Source of the DNA: Flavobacteriaceae bacterium D16
GTDB taxonomy: Bacteria; Bacteroidota; Bacteroidia; Flavobacteriales; Flavobacteriaceae
Assembly: GCA_021295155.1 (NCBI GenBank)
Contig: JAJTJC010000036.1
Span: forward strand, 1,054,001-1,118,000
DNA length: 64,000 nt
Direction: 5' to 3'
In this document: positions 1 through 8,554 of the stretch, piece after piece
Layout of the letters: the number at the start of each line of letters is the position of its first letter
Position numbering within the stretch: the first letter of the stretch is position 1
The notes under the pieces: generated by a model
The model's input: only the letters and a program-made list of their open reading frames with translations
Told to the model about the DNA's origin: nothing
Databases searched by the model: none
Position numbers and translations under genes: made by a program

Positions 1-242
1 TGGAAATCCTGGGGCCAGAAGGGGAAACCAAAGATATTGAACCGACGTTCCAGTACATTGAACATCAGGAATTGGTTACCACCAATCTTGACAAAAGGGG
101 CGGCAAATAAAAATAACAGCAATCCGTAACTAACCCATTTGCGGTATTTGTAAAAGCGCCCACTGGGTTTCTTAGGAAATACCCAGGCTCTTTTGCCTTC
201 TTCACTTATGGTACCTATTGAGTCCCTAAAGTTTTCATCCAT
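1..242 (-). CDS. ccoG: CcoG/RdxA cytochrome c oxidase accessory protein, N-terminal part
   Basis: The first 80 residues of a gene that runs off the left edge. The ATG is at 242 and the translation opens MDENFRDSIGTISEEGKRAW, followed by a basic stretch, a hydrophobic membrane segment and a PFVKIGGN/FNVLERRFNIFG block, which is the usual N-terminus of CcoG. CcoG is a membrane iron-sulfur protein that takes part in copper delivery or reduction during cbb3 oxidase assembly; the ferredoxin Cys motifs lie outside the window. It sits 34 bp downstream of ccoP and is probably the last gene of the ccoSNOQPG run. Confidence 0.85.
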   Translation of the reverse strand, partial: MDENFRDSIGTISEEGKRAWVFPKKPSGRFYKYRKWVSYGLLLFLFAAPFVKIGGNQFLMFNVLERRFNIFGFPFWPQDF

Positions 243-276
243 GGTCCTTCCCTTGCGGGGTGTTTAACCTGATATA

Positions 277-1233
277 CTAGTCGTTCATAGCCACTGAAGT
301 CGAATCTGTTTCCTGTTCAGGGACTGATTCTTCAGGAGCATCTCCTTCTGCGGGTGCATTTTCGTCAACCCATACTTCACCTTCTGGTGCTTTTGGGTTG
401 GCTGGTGTAGTCCCCTGAAAAGTCAAAAGATAGCTACCCACCTGTGCAATTTCAGATGGTTTTAAGCTCTGTTTCCAAGGTACCATTCCTTTTCCTGCAC
501 GCCCACCTTCTGATATGGTGTTGAATACATTTTTAATACCGCCTCCGAGGATCCAGTGTTCGTCTGTCAGGTTTGGTCCAATACCACCACCACCGTCGTT
601 CATATGGCATACGGCACAATTGGTTTCAAAAATAGCCTTACCTGCATTGAGGTCCGAAGCATCGGTAAGTAGCTCTACTGTGGAGGCATCTACCAGGTCT
701 TTTGCCGTTTTCTTGTACTCTTCTATGGCAAGCTGGGCAGCTGCTACTTCCATTTCGTACTCCAGTTCCTGGTCGTAGTCTCCCGCAATATGGAAACGGA
801 CCAGATAAACCACCCCAAAGATGATGGTGGCATAGAATAGGTATATCCACCAGGGTGGTAGCTTGTTGTCCAGTTCTTTGATGCCATCGTAATTATGGTC
901 AAGGATAATCTCTCCTTCTGCTTCAACAGGTTTAGAGCCGAGAAGTTTCAGGTACATACGTTTGCCCCATTTCCATTCCAAGGATTTTGATTTGGATTCC
1001 AAATAGCGCTCTTTGGCTTCCTCTGAAAGGGTTTGGAACATGATGTTCTCAATAGATTTCAGGATGAGCTCGATCGCAACAAGGATCAACAACACCATTA
1101 CAAGGAAAAACTGGGTGATGGGATATTCAAGGAAGGCCGGCTTTTCACCGGAATCGATGAAATATTCCATCAATCCGAATATGAGGAAAAAAACAACGGG
1201 GATTCTAATCCACCATGGTGACATATTTTTCAT
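277..1233 (-). CDS. ccoP: Cytochrome cbb3 oxidase subunit CcoP (mono-heme type)
   Basis: 318 residues. It is the membrane-anchored cytochrome c subunit that passes electrons to CcoNO. Two N-terminal membrane segments (about residues 10-28 and 38-60) are followed by a FixP-like segment with a further helix (about 128-146) and a cytochrome c domain. Only one CxxCH heme site is present (CAVCH near residue 206). Proteobacterial CcoP normally carries two. The C-terminal 40 residues are acidic and rich in Pro and Glu. It follows ccoQ by 5 bp in the same operon. The identification is firm from context and motif. Confidence 0.93.
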   Translation of the reverse strand: MKNMSPWWIRIPVVFFLIFGLMEYFIDSGEKPAFLEYPITQFFLVMVLLILVAIELILKSIENIMFQTLSEEAKERYLESKSKSLEWKWGKRMYLKLLGSKPVEAEGEIILDHNYDGIKELDNKLPPWWIYLFYATIIFGVVYLVRFHIAGDYDQELEYEMEVAAAQLAIEEYKKTAKDLVDASTVELLTDASDLNAGKAIFETNCAVCHMNDGGGGIGPNLTDEHWILGGGIKNVFNTISEGGRAGKGMVPWKQSLKPSEIAQVGSYLLTFQGTTPANPKAPEGEVWVDENAPAEGDAPEESVPEQETDSTSVAMND

Positions 1234-1238
1234 GGGTA

Positions 1239-1421
1239 TTACGGTTTAGGTTGATTATCGTCTAAAGGCAGTTCACTTAGTTCTTTGATTCGTTCTTTGG
1301 AAGTGGTAAATACCCACCAGAATAGAACGGAAAAGAAGACAAAAAAGATCACTAGGGATATAATCGGATAAGCCGCTATACCCTCTATACTTTCCATATG
1401 ATTTTTAACAAACTTGAGCAT
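1239..1421 (-). CDS. ccoQ: CcoQ-like small subunit of cbb3 oxidase
   Basis: A 60-residue protein with one membrane helix (about residues 19-38) and a short charged cytosolic tail. Its position directly between ccoNO (3 bp gap) and ccoP (5 bp gap) identifies it as the CcoQ/FixQ component, which stabilises the oxidase in other bacteria. The sequence itself is too short for a firm domain match, so the call rests mostly on synteny. Confidence 0.8.
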   Translation of the reverse strand: MLKFVKNHMESIEGIAAYPIISLVIFFVFFSVLFWWVFTTSKERIKELSELPLDDNQPKP

Positions 1422-1424
1422 AAC

Positions 1425-3626
1425 CTATTTGTTTTCGGATAATAATTGATCTGTTTCTTTTACTTTGATATCGGTTCCTAACCTTTGCAGGTAGGCTATA
1501 AGGGCTACAACCTCCCTGTTGCGCATCTCTACAAATTCTTCTCCGTTTTCCTGTGCGTACTTTTTCTCTTCTTCGTACGAACGGGCAAATTCCGGATCGG
1601 TATAGAGGTTTTGCTCAATTTGCGTTGCCTGGGCATCCATATGTGCCTGGGCATTGGCAATTTCTTCTTCGGTATAGGGTACGCCCAATTTGACCATGAC
1701 CTCCATTTTAGCCTGGACCATAGATCGGTCGTGCTCGCTGAGAACCAACCATTGATAGGCAGGCATTATGGATCCTGAGGAAGTACTTTGGGGATCGTAC
1801 ATATGGTTCAGGTGCCAGCTGTCTGAGTATTTACCTCCTACACGAAGCAGGTCAGGCCCGGTCCTTTTACTACCCCACAGGAAGGGGTGGTCGTACACAA
1901 ATTCCCCAGCCTTGGCGTATTCACCATATCGTTCAACTTCACTCCTGAAGGGTCTGATCATCTGGGAGTGACATCCCACACAGCCTTCACGGATATAAAG
2001 ATCCCTTCCTTCCAGTTCCAGAGGAGTATAGGGTTTAACACTGGTTATAGTTGGAATATTGGATTCTACCAGCAGGGTAGGAATTATTTGAACAATACCC
2101 CCGATAAGAATAGCGATAGTTGCAAATATGGTCAGCTGTATAGGTTTACGTTCCAACAGCGTATGGTAGGTTTCCCCGGCGACCCTCCTTTTGCTGACTC
2201 TTGCCAGTGCAGGAGCTTCTGCCAGTTCATCTTCTACCTTGCTTCCGGATCTTACCGTAACTACTACATTGTACAACATCACAATGAATCCTATGATATA
2301 CAATGAACCACCAATGGCTCGCATCCAGTACATGGGGATGATCTCATTCACAGTCTCCAGGAAGTTTCCGTAAACCAGGGAACCATCCGGGTTGAAATCT
2401 TTCCACATCAGGGCCTGTGTAAATCCGGCCACATACATAGGTAATGCGTATAACACGATTCCCAGTGTACCAACCCAGAAATGGAAATTGGCCATCGGAA
2501 CAGAGTGTAATCTCGTCTTGAACATTTTGGGTACGAGCCAGTAAACCATACCGAATGTCAGGAACCCGTTCCAGGCAAGTGCGCCAACGTGAACGTGGGC
2601 GATGATCCAGTCACTAAAATGGGCAATAGCATTTACATTCTTCAGGGATAGCATCGGACCTTCAAAGGTGGACATACCATAACCGGTAATTGCCACAACC
2701 ATGAATTTTAAAGTTGGATCCGTACGAACCTTGTCCCATGCACCTCTTAGCGTTAGCAGTCCGTTAATCATACCTCCCCAGGAAGGAGCGATAAGCATTA
2801 CGGAAAAAGCAACACCCAGGTTTTGTGCCCAGTCTGGTAGTGCAGAATACAACAAGTGGTGTGGCCCTGCCCAGATGTATATAAAGATCAGGGACCAGAA
2901 GTGAACTATGGACAGCCTGTAGGAGTATACGGGACGGTTGGCCGCTTTTGGGACGAAATAGTACATCAGTCCCAGGAAAGGCGTTGTCAGGAAAAATGCT
3001 ACAGCATTATGTCCGTACCACCATTGCACCAGGGCATCCTGAACACCGGCATAGGCCGAATAACTCTTTAAGGCACTTACCGGCAACTCGAGGCTATTGA
3101 ATATGTGAAGTACAGCAACAGTGACGAAGGTGGCAATATAGAACCAGATGGCTACGTAGAGGTGCCGCTGTCTTCTTTTGAGCATGGTGCCGATGAGGTT
3201 CCAGCCAAATGCCACCCAAACAAGAGCAATTGCAAGGTCAATAGGCCACTCCAGCTCGGCGTATTCTTTAGACGTGGTATATCCCAGGGGCAGGGTTATA
3301 GCTGCTGATACAATAATGGCTTGCCAGCCCCAGAAATTGAAATTGCTGAGGAAATCACTGAACATGCGCGCTTTCAATAATCTTTGTGTAGAATAATAAA
3401 CCCCCGCAAAAATGGCGTTCCCCACAAATGCAAAGATCACCGCATTGGTATGCAGTGGTCGAAGTCGGCCGAAACTCAGCCAGGAAATACCATCTGTTAT
3501 GTTGGGGAATAAAAACATAAACGCCAGCAGGAGACCTACCAGCATGCCAATAATACCCCAAAACAAGGTGGCGTAAAGGAATTTTTTTACGATTTTGTTA
3601 TCGTAATAAAACTGTTGTACTTCCAT
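1425..3626 (-). CDS. ccoN: Fused CcoN-CcoO catalytic and cytochrome c subunit of cbb3 oxidase
   Basis: 733 residues. The N-terminal ~480 residues are CcoN, a twelve-helix heme-copper oxidase core that reduces O2 with high affinity. Visible ligands include the WWYGHNAVAFF helix, the GPHHLLYSALPDW double His and the HVHVGALAW pair. A linker and a further helix lead into CcoO (about 490-733) with one heme c motif, EGCVGCHSQMIRPF. CcoN and CcoO are separate genes in Proteobacteria; the fusion is usual in Bacteroidota. It follows ccoS by 18 bp and probably shares its promoter with an FNR-type site at 3893. Confidence 0.95.
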   Translation of the reverse strand: MEVQQFYYDNKIVKKFLYATLFWGIIGMLVGLLLAFMFLFPNITDGISWLSFGRLRPLHTNAVIFAFVGNAIFAGVYYSTQRLLKARMFSDFLSNFNFWGWQAIIVSAAITLPLGYTTSKEYAELEWPIDLAIALVWVAFGWNLIGTMLKRRQRHLYVAIWFYIATFVTVAVLHIFNSLELPVSALKSYSAYAGVQDALVQWWYGHNAVAFFLTTPFLGLMYYFVPKAANRPVYSYRLSIVHFWSLIFIYIWAGPHHLLYSALPDWAQNLGVAFSVMLIAPSWGGMINGLLTLRGAWDKVRTDPTLKFMVVAITGYGMSTFEGPMLSLKNVNAIAHFSDWIIAHVHVGALAWNGFLTFGMVYWLVPKMFKTRLHSVPMANFHFWVGTLGIVLYALPMYVAGFTQALMWKDFNPDGSLVYGNFLETVNEIIPMYWMRAIGGSLYIIGFIVMLYNVVVTVRSGSKVEDELAEAPALARVSKRRVAGETYHTLLERKPIQLTIFATIAILIGGIVQIIPTLLVESNIPTITSVKPYTPLELEGRDLYIREGCVGCHSQMIRPFRSEVERYGEYAKAGEFVYDHPFLWGSKRTGPDLLRVGGKYSDSWHLNHMYDPQSTSSGSIMPAYQWLVLSEHDRSMVQAKMEVMVKLGVPYTEEEIANAQAHMDAQATQIEQNLYTDPEFARSYEEEKKYAQENGEEFVEMRNREVVALIAYLQRLGTDIKVKETDQLLSENK

Positions 3627-3644
3627 AATTACAATTTTTGACGA

Positions 3645-3842
3645 TTATTTAGTTGGGTTGATTTCTGATCCCTTTTTTTTGGAACTGCCTTCATTTTTTA
3701 CCAGTTCATCTTCAAATAGCATACGCACAGAAGGGGTGTACGAATCATCGTACTGCCCGCTCCTTACAGAGATTATAAAAGCGATAAAAAAGAATATTGC
3801 TACCGTAACACTTATGGTTAGCAATACATAAATGACACTCAT
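3645..3842 (-). CDS. ccoS: CcoS, cbb3 oxidase maturation protein
   Basis: 65 residues with one N-terminal membrane helix (about 4-24), then an SVRSGQYDD segment typical of CcoS, and a charged C-terminus. CcoS is needed for cofactor insertion into the cbb3 oxidase. It is the first gene of the ccoSNOQPG transcript. A -7-like element, TAGTTTTA on the minus strand (3869 down to 3862), lies 20 bp before the ATG, and a perfect 12-bp dyad lies upstream of it. Confidence 0.85.
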   Translation of the reverse strand: MSVIYVLLTISVTVAIFFFIAFIISVRSGQYDDSYTPSVRMLFEDELVKNEGSSKKKGSEINPTK

Positions 3843-3892
3843 ACCTACCTGAATTCTGGCGTAAAACTAAGTTGGTTACAAAAGGCAAAAAA

Positions 3893-3904
3893 TGACATAT
3901 GTCA
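3893..3904. promoter_or_regulatory. FNR-type operator upstream of ccoS
   Basis: TGACATATGTCA is a perfect 12-bp palindrome. It fits TGAY-N4-RTCA, the core and spacing of FNR sites (TTGAT-N4-ATCAA). Its centre is 29.5 bp from the first base of the -7-like octamer TAGTTTTA of the ccoS promoter, the same distance as at the ccoI and usp sites. Flanking A and T runs could alternatively form part of a ccoI terminator, but the dyad has no loop. Confidence 0.7.
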
Positions 3905-3915
3905 GTTTTTTTTAA

Positions 3916-6306
3916 TTATTTCAATCTTCTTCCTACATAGTTTGTGGCTGCTGTAGTGAATCCCACGACACTTATGGAGCTCAAGGGCATCAATATCGCC
4001 GCGATAACGGGTTCCAATTGTCCGGTTACTGCAAAATACAGACCTGCCACATTATATACAAATGAGAAAACGAAACTCCATTTAATAATACGCATGGCTT
4101 TCTGCGAGGCCTCTATATAGGAATCCAATTCTTTAAATTTTGTGGCATCCAGTATTCCATCGCATGCCGGGGAAAAAACATTTACATTTTCAGAGAGTGC
4201 AATCCCTATCTCACTTTGAGCCAGAGCTCCGGCATCATTAAGTCCATCTCCAACCATCATCACTTTTTTTCCCTGATCCTGCAGGCTTTTAACAAATTCC
4301 AGTTTTTCCTCTGGTTTTTGATTGAAGAATAGGGGAGTTAATTTTGGCAACAAGGTCTGCAATCTTAATTTTTCTCCTTCATTGTCGCCAGATAGCACCG
4401 CTACATCCATCTGTTCAGAAAGTTTCCTGAACAGCTCTGGCATACCTTCACGATATTCATTGCGGAACACAAAGCATCCCTTGTAGGTTTCATTTGTGCT
4501 AATATGCACTACCGTCTTACCTAAGTCTTCATCCTGATTTTTCCCAACAAAAGAAGCAGAGCCAATTTTAATTTGCTGGTTATCTGCCTTGGCCGATAAG
4601 CCTTTGCCCTGAATCTCTTCATACTCATCCAGGGTAATAATGTCATGGTCTGCCAAAATAGTATACAAACTGCGACTCAAAGGGTGATTGGAAGCGCGAA
4701 GGGTATTTACCAACAAGGATTTCTCCTCTTCACTCAGAACAATTCCCTCATAAGTTACCTGTTCTTTGTTCGATTTGGTGAGTGTTCCGGTCTTGTCAAA
4801 TATGGCGGTGTCTACCTTGGCAAGCTGCTCTATGGCCTCCGTATCTTTGAGATAAAATTTCCTGTTCCCAAAAATACGCAGCAGGTTACCCAGGGTAAAG
4901 GGTGCTGCCAGTGCCAGGGCACAAGGACAGGCAATGATCAATACTGCTGTAAACACATTGAGGGCCATTGAAGGTTCAGTTAAGAGCCAGAAAAGGGTTG
5001 ATACGGTAGCTATGCTGAGGACCACCAGAGTAAACTGTTTACCTATCCGGTCCGTAAGGGTTCTAAATCCGGAGGAATGGCGGTTATGGAAAGCGGCATT
5101 ACTCCATAATTGAGTAAGATAACTCTGCGATACCGGTTTAAGGACATCCATTTCTATAGCTCCTGCAATCTGTTTGCCTCCGGCAAATATTTTATCGCCT
5201 GATTTTTTGGGTACCGGGGCAGATTCTCCAGTGACAAAACTGTAATCAATATAGGTTTTGGGACTGATCAGAATGCCGTCTACCGGAATCAGTTCCTGAT
5301 TTCGTATGAGCAGTCGGTCTCCTTTTTTAATATGATATACCTGCGCATTTTCTTCTGCTCCTCCAGGCAGTAATTTAGTTACAGCAATGGGAAAATAGGA
5401 TTTATAATCGCGTTCAAAAGACAGGAAGGAATAGGTTTTTTGTTGAAAGAATTTACCTAATAATAGGAAAAAGATCAAGCCGGTCAGGCTGTCAAAAAAT
5501 CCCGGGCCAAAATCGAAGAGTATATCTGCGGTACTCCTTGTAAAAAGGGCTATGATCCCCAGGGCAATTGGCACGTCAATATTGAGCATTCTTGCTCTCA
5601 GCCCCTTGTAGGCAGATTTGAGGTAATCCTGGCCTGCATAAAAAACCACGGGTAATGCAAAGGCAAACATGAGCCAGCGAAAGAAAGTTTTGTATTCTGT
5701 AAGCCAAAAGTCGGCTGCTTGTGCCTCCTTAATATCAAAATATTCGGGAAAGGAAAGGAACATCACATTGCCAAAGGCAAAACCCGCAACACCTAATTTA
5801 TAAATCAGGCTTCGGTCCTTGGCTTTGGTTGGTTTTCCCAGATCTTCCAAAGACAGATACGGTTCATAGCCGATCCTTGACAACAGGATCACCAGATCTT
5901 TCAGGGTCAGGTAATTGCGGTTGTAAGTTATCCGAATAGTTTTTTTAGGGAAATTAACCTGGGAATTCAACACCTGGGGATTCAGTTTGTTCAGATTTTC
6001 CAGGACCCAGATACAGGAACTGCAATGTATGGTAGGAATATAGAGGTTGATTATGGCCATCTGGCCATCCTGAAATTCAATCAGTTTTTCAGCAATAGCA
6101 GGAGTATCGAGAAAATCGTACTTGCCCTCGATTTCCGCTGGAGAACTACCAGCAGCTTGCTGTAAATCATAATAATAGGATAGATCGTGATCAGAGAAAA
6201 TCTCGTATACCGTTTTACACCCATTACAACAGAAGGTTTTACTGTCAAAGACTATTTTCGTGTTACCGCAGGGATCCCCACAATGGTAACAAGATACCTT
6301 ATCCAT
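3916..6306 (-). CDS. ccoI: CcoI/FixI-type copper-transporting P1B ATPase
   Basis: 796 residues. It exports or delivers copper for cbb3 oxidase assembly. In order: an N-terminal Cys-rich metal-binding segment (CYHCGDPCG, then CCNGC), an HMA-like domain with HCSSC near residue 95, eight membrane helices including the copper-binding ACPCALALA motif, the phosphorylation loop DKTGTLT and the hinge motif MVGDGLNDAGALA. Length and layout match CcoI/FixI. It is transcribed from the region shared with the divergent FNR-type regulator; a minus-strand -7-like box GACTTTTG starts at 6340, 29.5 bp from the centre of the dyad at 6364. Confidence 0.93.
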   Translation of the reverse strand: MDKVSCYHCGDPCGNTKIVFDSKTFCCNGCKTVYEIFSDHDLSYYYDLQQAAGSSPAEIEGKYDFLDTPAIAEKLIEFQDGQMAIINLYIPTIHCSSCIWVLENLNKLNPQVLNSQVNFPKKTIRITYNRNYLTLKDLVILLSRIGYEPYLSLEDLGKPTKAKDRSLIYKLGVAGFAFGNVMFLSFPEYFDIKEAQAADFWLTEYKTFFRWLMFAFALPVVFYAGQDYLKSAYKGLRARMLNIDVPIALGIIALFTRSTADILFDFGPGFFDSLTGLIFFLLLGKFFQQKTYSFLSFERDYKSYFPIAVTKLLPGGAEENAQVYHIKKGDRLLIRNQELIPVDGILISPKTYIDYSFVTGESAPVPKKSGDKIFAGGKQIAGAIEMDVLKPVSQSYLTQLWSNAAFHNRHSSGFRTLTDRIGKQFTLVVLSIATVSTLFWLLTEPSMALNVFTAVLIIACPCALALAAPFTLGNLLRIFGNRKFYLKDTEAIEQLAKVDTAIFDKTGTLTKSNKEQVTYEGIVLSEEEKSLLVNTLRASNHPLSRSLYTILADHDIITLDEYEEIQGKGLSAKADNQQIKIGSASFVGKNQDEDLGKTVVHISTNETYKGCFVFRNEYREGMPELFRKLSEQMDVAVLSGDNEGEKLRLQTLLPKLTPLFFNQKPEEKLEFVKSLQDQGKKVMMVGDGLNDAGALAQSEIGIALSENVNVFSPACDGILDATKFKELDSYIEASQKAMRIIKWSFVFSFVYNVAGLYFAVTGQLEPVIAAILMPLSSISVVGFTTAATNYVGRRLK

Positions 6307-6363
6307 AGAAACATTTGCTAAATACCTGATGCCAAAAGTCTCGGAATTTAAACGGATTTTATA

Positions 6364-6375
6364 TGATAATTGTCA
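6364..6375. promoter_or_regulatory. FNR-type operator between ccoI and the fnr-like gene
   Basis: TGATAATTGTCA fits TGAY-N4-RTCA. It lies 58 bp upstream of the ccoI ATG and 44 bp upstream of the regulator ATG. Spacing to the ccoI -7-like box (29.5 bp from the centre) matches the ccoS and usp promoters. For the regulator gene the nearest -7-like box (TACGTTCG, 6391-6398) is closer, so autoregulation would have a different geometry. Confidence 0.6.
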
Positions 6376-6418
6376 GTTTTTCGATATTTTTACGTTCGTT
6401 TAGGTAAAGAGCAAAAGG

Positions 6419-7114
6419 ATGGATCATAAGACTCGTTGTGAAAATTGCATTGTTCGTCAATTCAACTCTCTGAGGGCAATGACCAAGGAGGAATTAAAGC
6501 GCGTTTCTGATTCCAAACTGATGAAAACAGTTAAAAAAGGAGAAGCACTTTTTGAGGAAGGTGAAAAACTCAATGGAGTATACTGTGTTCGCGATGGGGT
6601 TTCCAAACTTTCCAAGCTTAGTGCCAATGGTAAAGACCAGATCGTAAAACTGGCAACCAAAGGGGAGGTAATGGGGCAGCGTTCCGTAATAGTGGAAGAA
6701 AGCGCTAACCTGAGCGCGGTGGCTGTTAATGACATGGAGGTTTGCTTTATTCCTAAAGAAGCCATTATTAATACCTTACATTCCAATCCGGACTTTACCT
6801 ATGAAGTGCTTCGCCATATGGCGCACCACCTGAAAGAGGCAGACGATGTAATTGTCAATATGTCCCAGAAAACAGTGAAGCAGCGTATTGCAGAGGCATT
6901 CCTTTATTTAAAGCACAATTACGGAGATGATGATGAAGGATATCTGCTACTTACCCTTTCCAGGGAAGATATTGCTAATGTAGTAGGTACTGCAACAGAA
7001 TCCTGTATCCGGATTATTTCTGAATTTAAAAAGAAAGGCCTGCTGAAGAGTTCCGGTAAAAAACTCGGGATTGTCAATGAAAAAGGATTGCAGGACCTCG
7101 CTGACGGCTTCTGA
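6419..7114 (+). CDS. Crp/Fnr-family regulator, FNR-like with three of four cluster cysteines
   Basis: 231 residues: an N-terminal Cys motif (CENC, Cys7 and Cys10), a cyclic-nucleotide-binding-like beta-roll (about 25-145) and a C-terminal winged helix (about 150-225) with the LSREDIANVVG / TESCIRIISEFKKKGLL helix-turn-helix. By eye alignment, Cys7, Cys10 and Cys109 (VCFIP) fall where E. coli FNR has the 4Fe-4S ligands C20, C23 and C122 (VCEIP), while the C29 position is Asn16. The recognition helix keeps the Glu and Arg that read TGA in FNR. Its position between the cco genes and usp, with three matching dyads, points to O2- or NO-responsive control of respiration. Confidence 0.88.
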   Translation: MDHKTRCENCIVRQFNSLRAMTKEELKRVSDSKLMKTVKKGEALFEEGEKLNGVYCVRDGVSKLSKLSANGKDQIVKLATKGEVMGQRSVIVEESANLSAVAVNDMEVCFIPKEAIINTLHSNPDFTYEVLRHMAHHLKEADDVIVNMSQKTVKQRIAEAFLYLKHNYGDDDEGYLLLTLSREDIANVVGTATESCIRIISEFKKKGLLKSSGKKLGIVNEKGLQDLADGF

Positions 7115-7239
7115 TTTTCTCCTAAATGCACCTTATTTCAAACTAATTTTTAACCCTCCCTGAACGGATTTTTTTGTACGCAAAAAGGTGCTTTAAATTC
7201 TTTTTTTTCAACACCATGTTGGGAAGTCCCCGTAAAAGC

Positions 7240-7282
7240 TGACATATATCATTGTTTGCCTGACTATCGCCGGCTACTTTTA
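7240..7282 (+). promoter_or_regulatory. FNR-type operator and -7 element of the usp promoter
   Basis: TGACATATATCA at 7240-7251 fits TGAY-N4-RTCA. Its centre is 29.5 bp from the first base of TACTTTTA (7275-7282), a one-mismatch TAnnTTTG box. The spacing is the same as at ccoS and ccoI. TATCTCTG at 7281-7288 is an alternative box. Confidence 0.6.
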
Positions 7283-7307
7283 TCTCTGAATTTGAAATAC
7301 TGTGGCC

Positions 7308-8150
7308 ATGATAAAAATCTTGCTACCAACGGACTTTTCTGAAAATGCATGGAATGCCACCGAGTATGGTTTAAGGTTATTCGAAAGAGAACCCTGCACT
7401 TTTTATTTGGTAAATACATATACCCCTGCTATAGTCCACAGCCGATTTATGGCCACCACTGCAAATGGTGGCTTATTGGAAGACAACGTGCGCAATCGCT
7501 CTGTAAGCGGACTAGAGAATGTTGTGAAACAAATCAAATCCAAGGATTTTGGTAGCAAACATCAGTTTAAGACTATCTCTTCGTTTAGCCTGCTTACCGA
7601 AGAAATAAGAGAGGTAGTAGAGACGGAGAAAATTGACCTTATTATTACAGGGACAAAAGGGGCATCAGGTTTCGAAGAGGTCTTTATGGGCAGTAATTCA
7701 GTACGAATTATTAAGTCCAGCAGTAAATGCCCGGTACTTACCATTCCAAATGAGTTTGAGTACAGACTGCCTGGTACAATCGCTTTTGCAACAGATTTTA
7801 AACGAAGCTTCTCTCCCAGGATATTGGCGCCCTTAAAGCAATTGGCAGATCGCTTTGAATCGGCCATACAAATTGTGCATATACAGCAGCAAGAAGAATT
7901 GGATGCCTTCCAAAAATCCAACAGGGATATCCTCCTTGATTATTTTGCTCCTATCCGGACTACACTGAAAAGTCTTCCTTATTTTTCAAGCAAGTCGGAT
8001 GTATTGCAGCATTATCTGGTGGAGCATAATGTGGATATGTTATCCATGGTACTACACCGTCACGGCTTCCTGGAAGAATTAGTGAGAGAACCGGTCATTA
8101 AGAGGTTGGCATTTCACACGAAAATACCGCTGCTGGTGTTGCCGGAATAA
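7308..8150 (+). CDS. Tandem universal stress protein (UspA family)
   Basis: 280 residues from the ATG at 7308 (a GTG two codons earlier is less likely). It contains two UspA-like halves. The first opens MIKILLPTDFSENAW and carries the nucleotide-loop motif ITGTKGASGFEEVFMGSNS; the second (about 150-280) opens TIAFATDFKRSF and is more divergent. Tandem Usp proteins bind nucleotides and are often induced on oxygen limitation or energy stress. In enterobacteria uspE is next to fnr; here the gene follows an FNR-like regulator and has a matching dyad in its promoter, which suggests shared control. Confidence 0.85.
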   Translation: MIKILLPTDFSENAWNATEYGLRLFEREPCTFYLVNTYTPAIVHSRFMATTANGGLLEDNVRNRSVSGLENVVKQIKSKDFGSKHQFKTISSFSLLTEEIREVVETEKIDLIITGTKGASGFEEVFMGSNSVRIIKSSSKCPVLTIPNEFEYRLPGTIAFATDFKRSFSPRILAPLKQLADRFESAIQIVHIQQQEELDAFQKSNRDILLDYFAPIRTTLKSLPYFSSKSDVLQHYLVEHNVDMLSMVLHRHGFLEELVREPVIKRLAFHTKIPLLVLPE

Positions 8151-8171
8151 CCTGGACGTAAAACGGGAATG

Positions 8172-8414
8172 TCAGTAATTTTCCCGATTTAGGTACTCAC
8201 CGCGAAGTGGGGCATCTTCGTAAAAATCATCAAAGGTTTTATCTGTGGTGTAGTTATCGGTCAGTACCCTGTAAACCATATATACGATAAGGATCTGGCC
8301 CATCACTGTAGTATAAAACACCCAATTAAAAGGAAAATTCATAGTTACCATTATGGTTACCATGATCAATAGTATGGTGGTCAGTCCCACCCAAAACATA
8401 GCAGAAGTGCGCAT
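8172..8414 (-). CDS. Small two-helix membrane protein
   Basis: 80 residues, not recognised. Two membrane helices (about 7-27 and 31-51) are followed by an acidic, aromatic cytosolic tail (FDDFYEDAP). It lies convergent with usp and 21 bp from its end, and could belong to the same microaerobic neighbourhood. No functional motif is visible. Confidence 0.65.
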   Translation of the reverse strand: MRTSAMFWVGLTTILLIMVTIMVTMNFPFNWVFYTTVMGQILIVYMVYRVLTDNYTTDKTFDDFYEDAPLRGEYLNRENY

Positions 8415-8539
8415 CTTTTTTTTGGCAAGTTATTTATTATATCCCTGGATTATTGTTAAGAGATTGATAAATGCCACTGGAAATCACCAGATTAACAGGC
8501 TTATTCTATAAAAATCTATTTTAATAGCAATAGCTTTCG

Positions 8540-8547
8540 TATCTTTG
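8540..8547 (+). promoter_or_regulatory. -7 promoter element of the candidate small RNA
   Basis: TATCTTTG is a perfect match to the Bacteroidota TAnnTTTG element. It would place transcription start at about 8553-8556, directly before the first hairpin of the RNA candidate. No clear -33 TTTG is visible. Confidence 0.6.
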
Positions 8548-8554
8548 TCACGTT

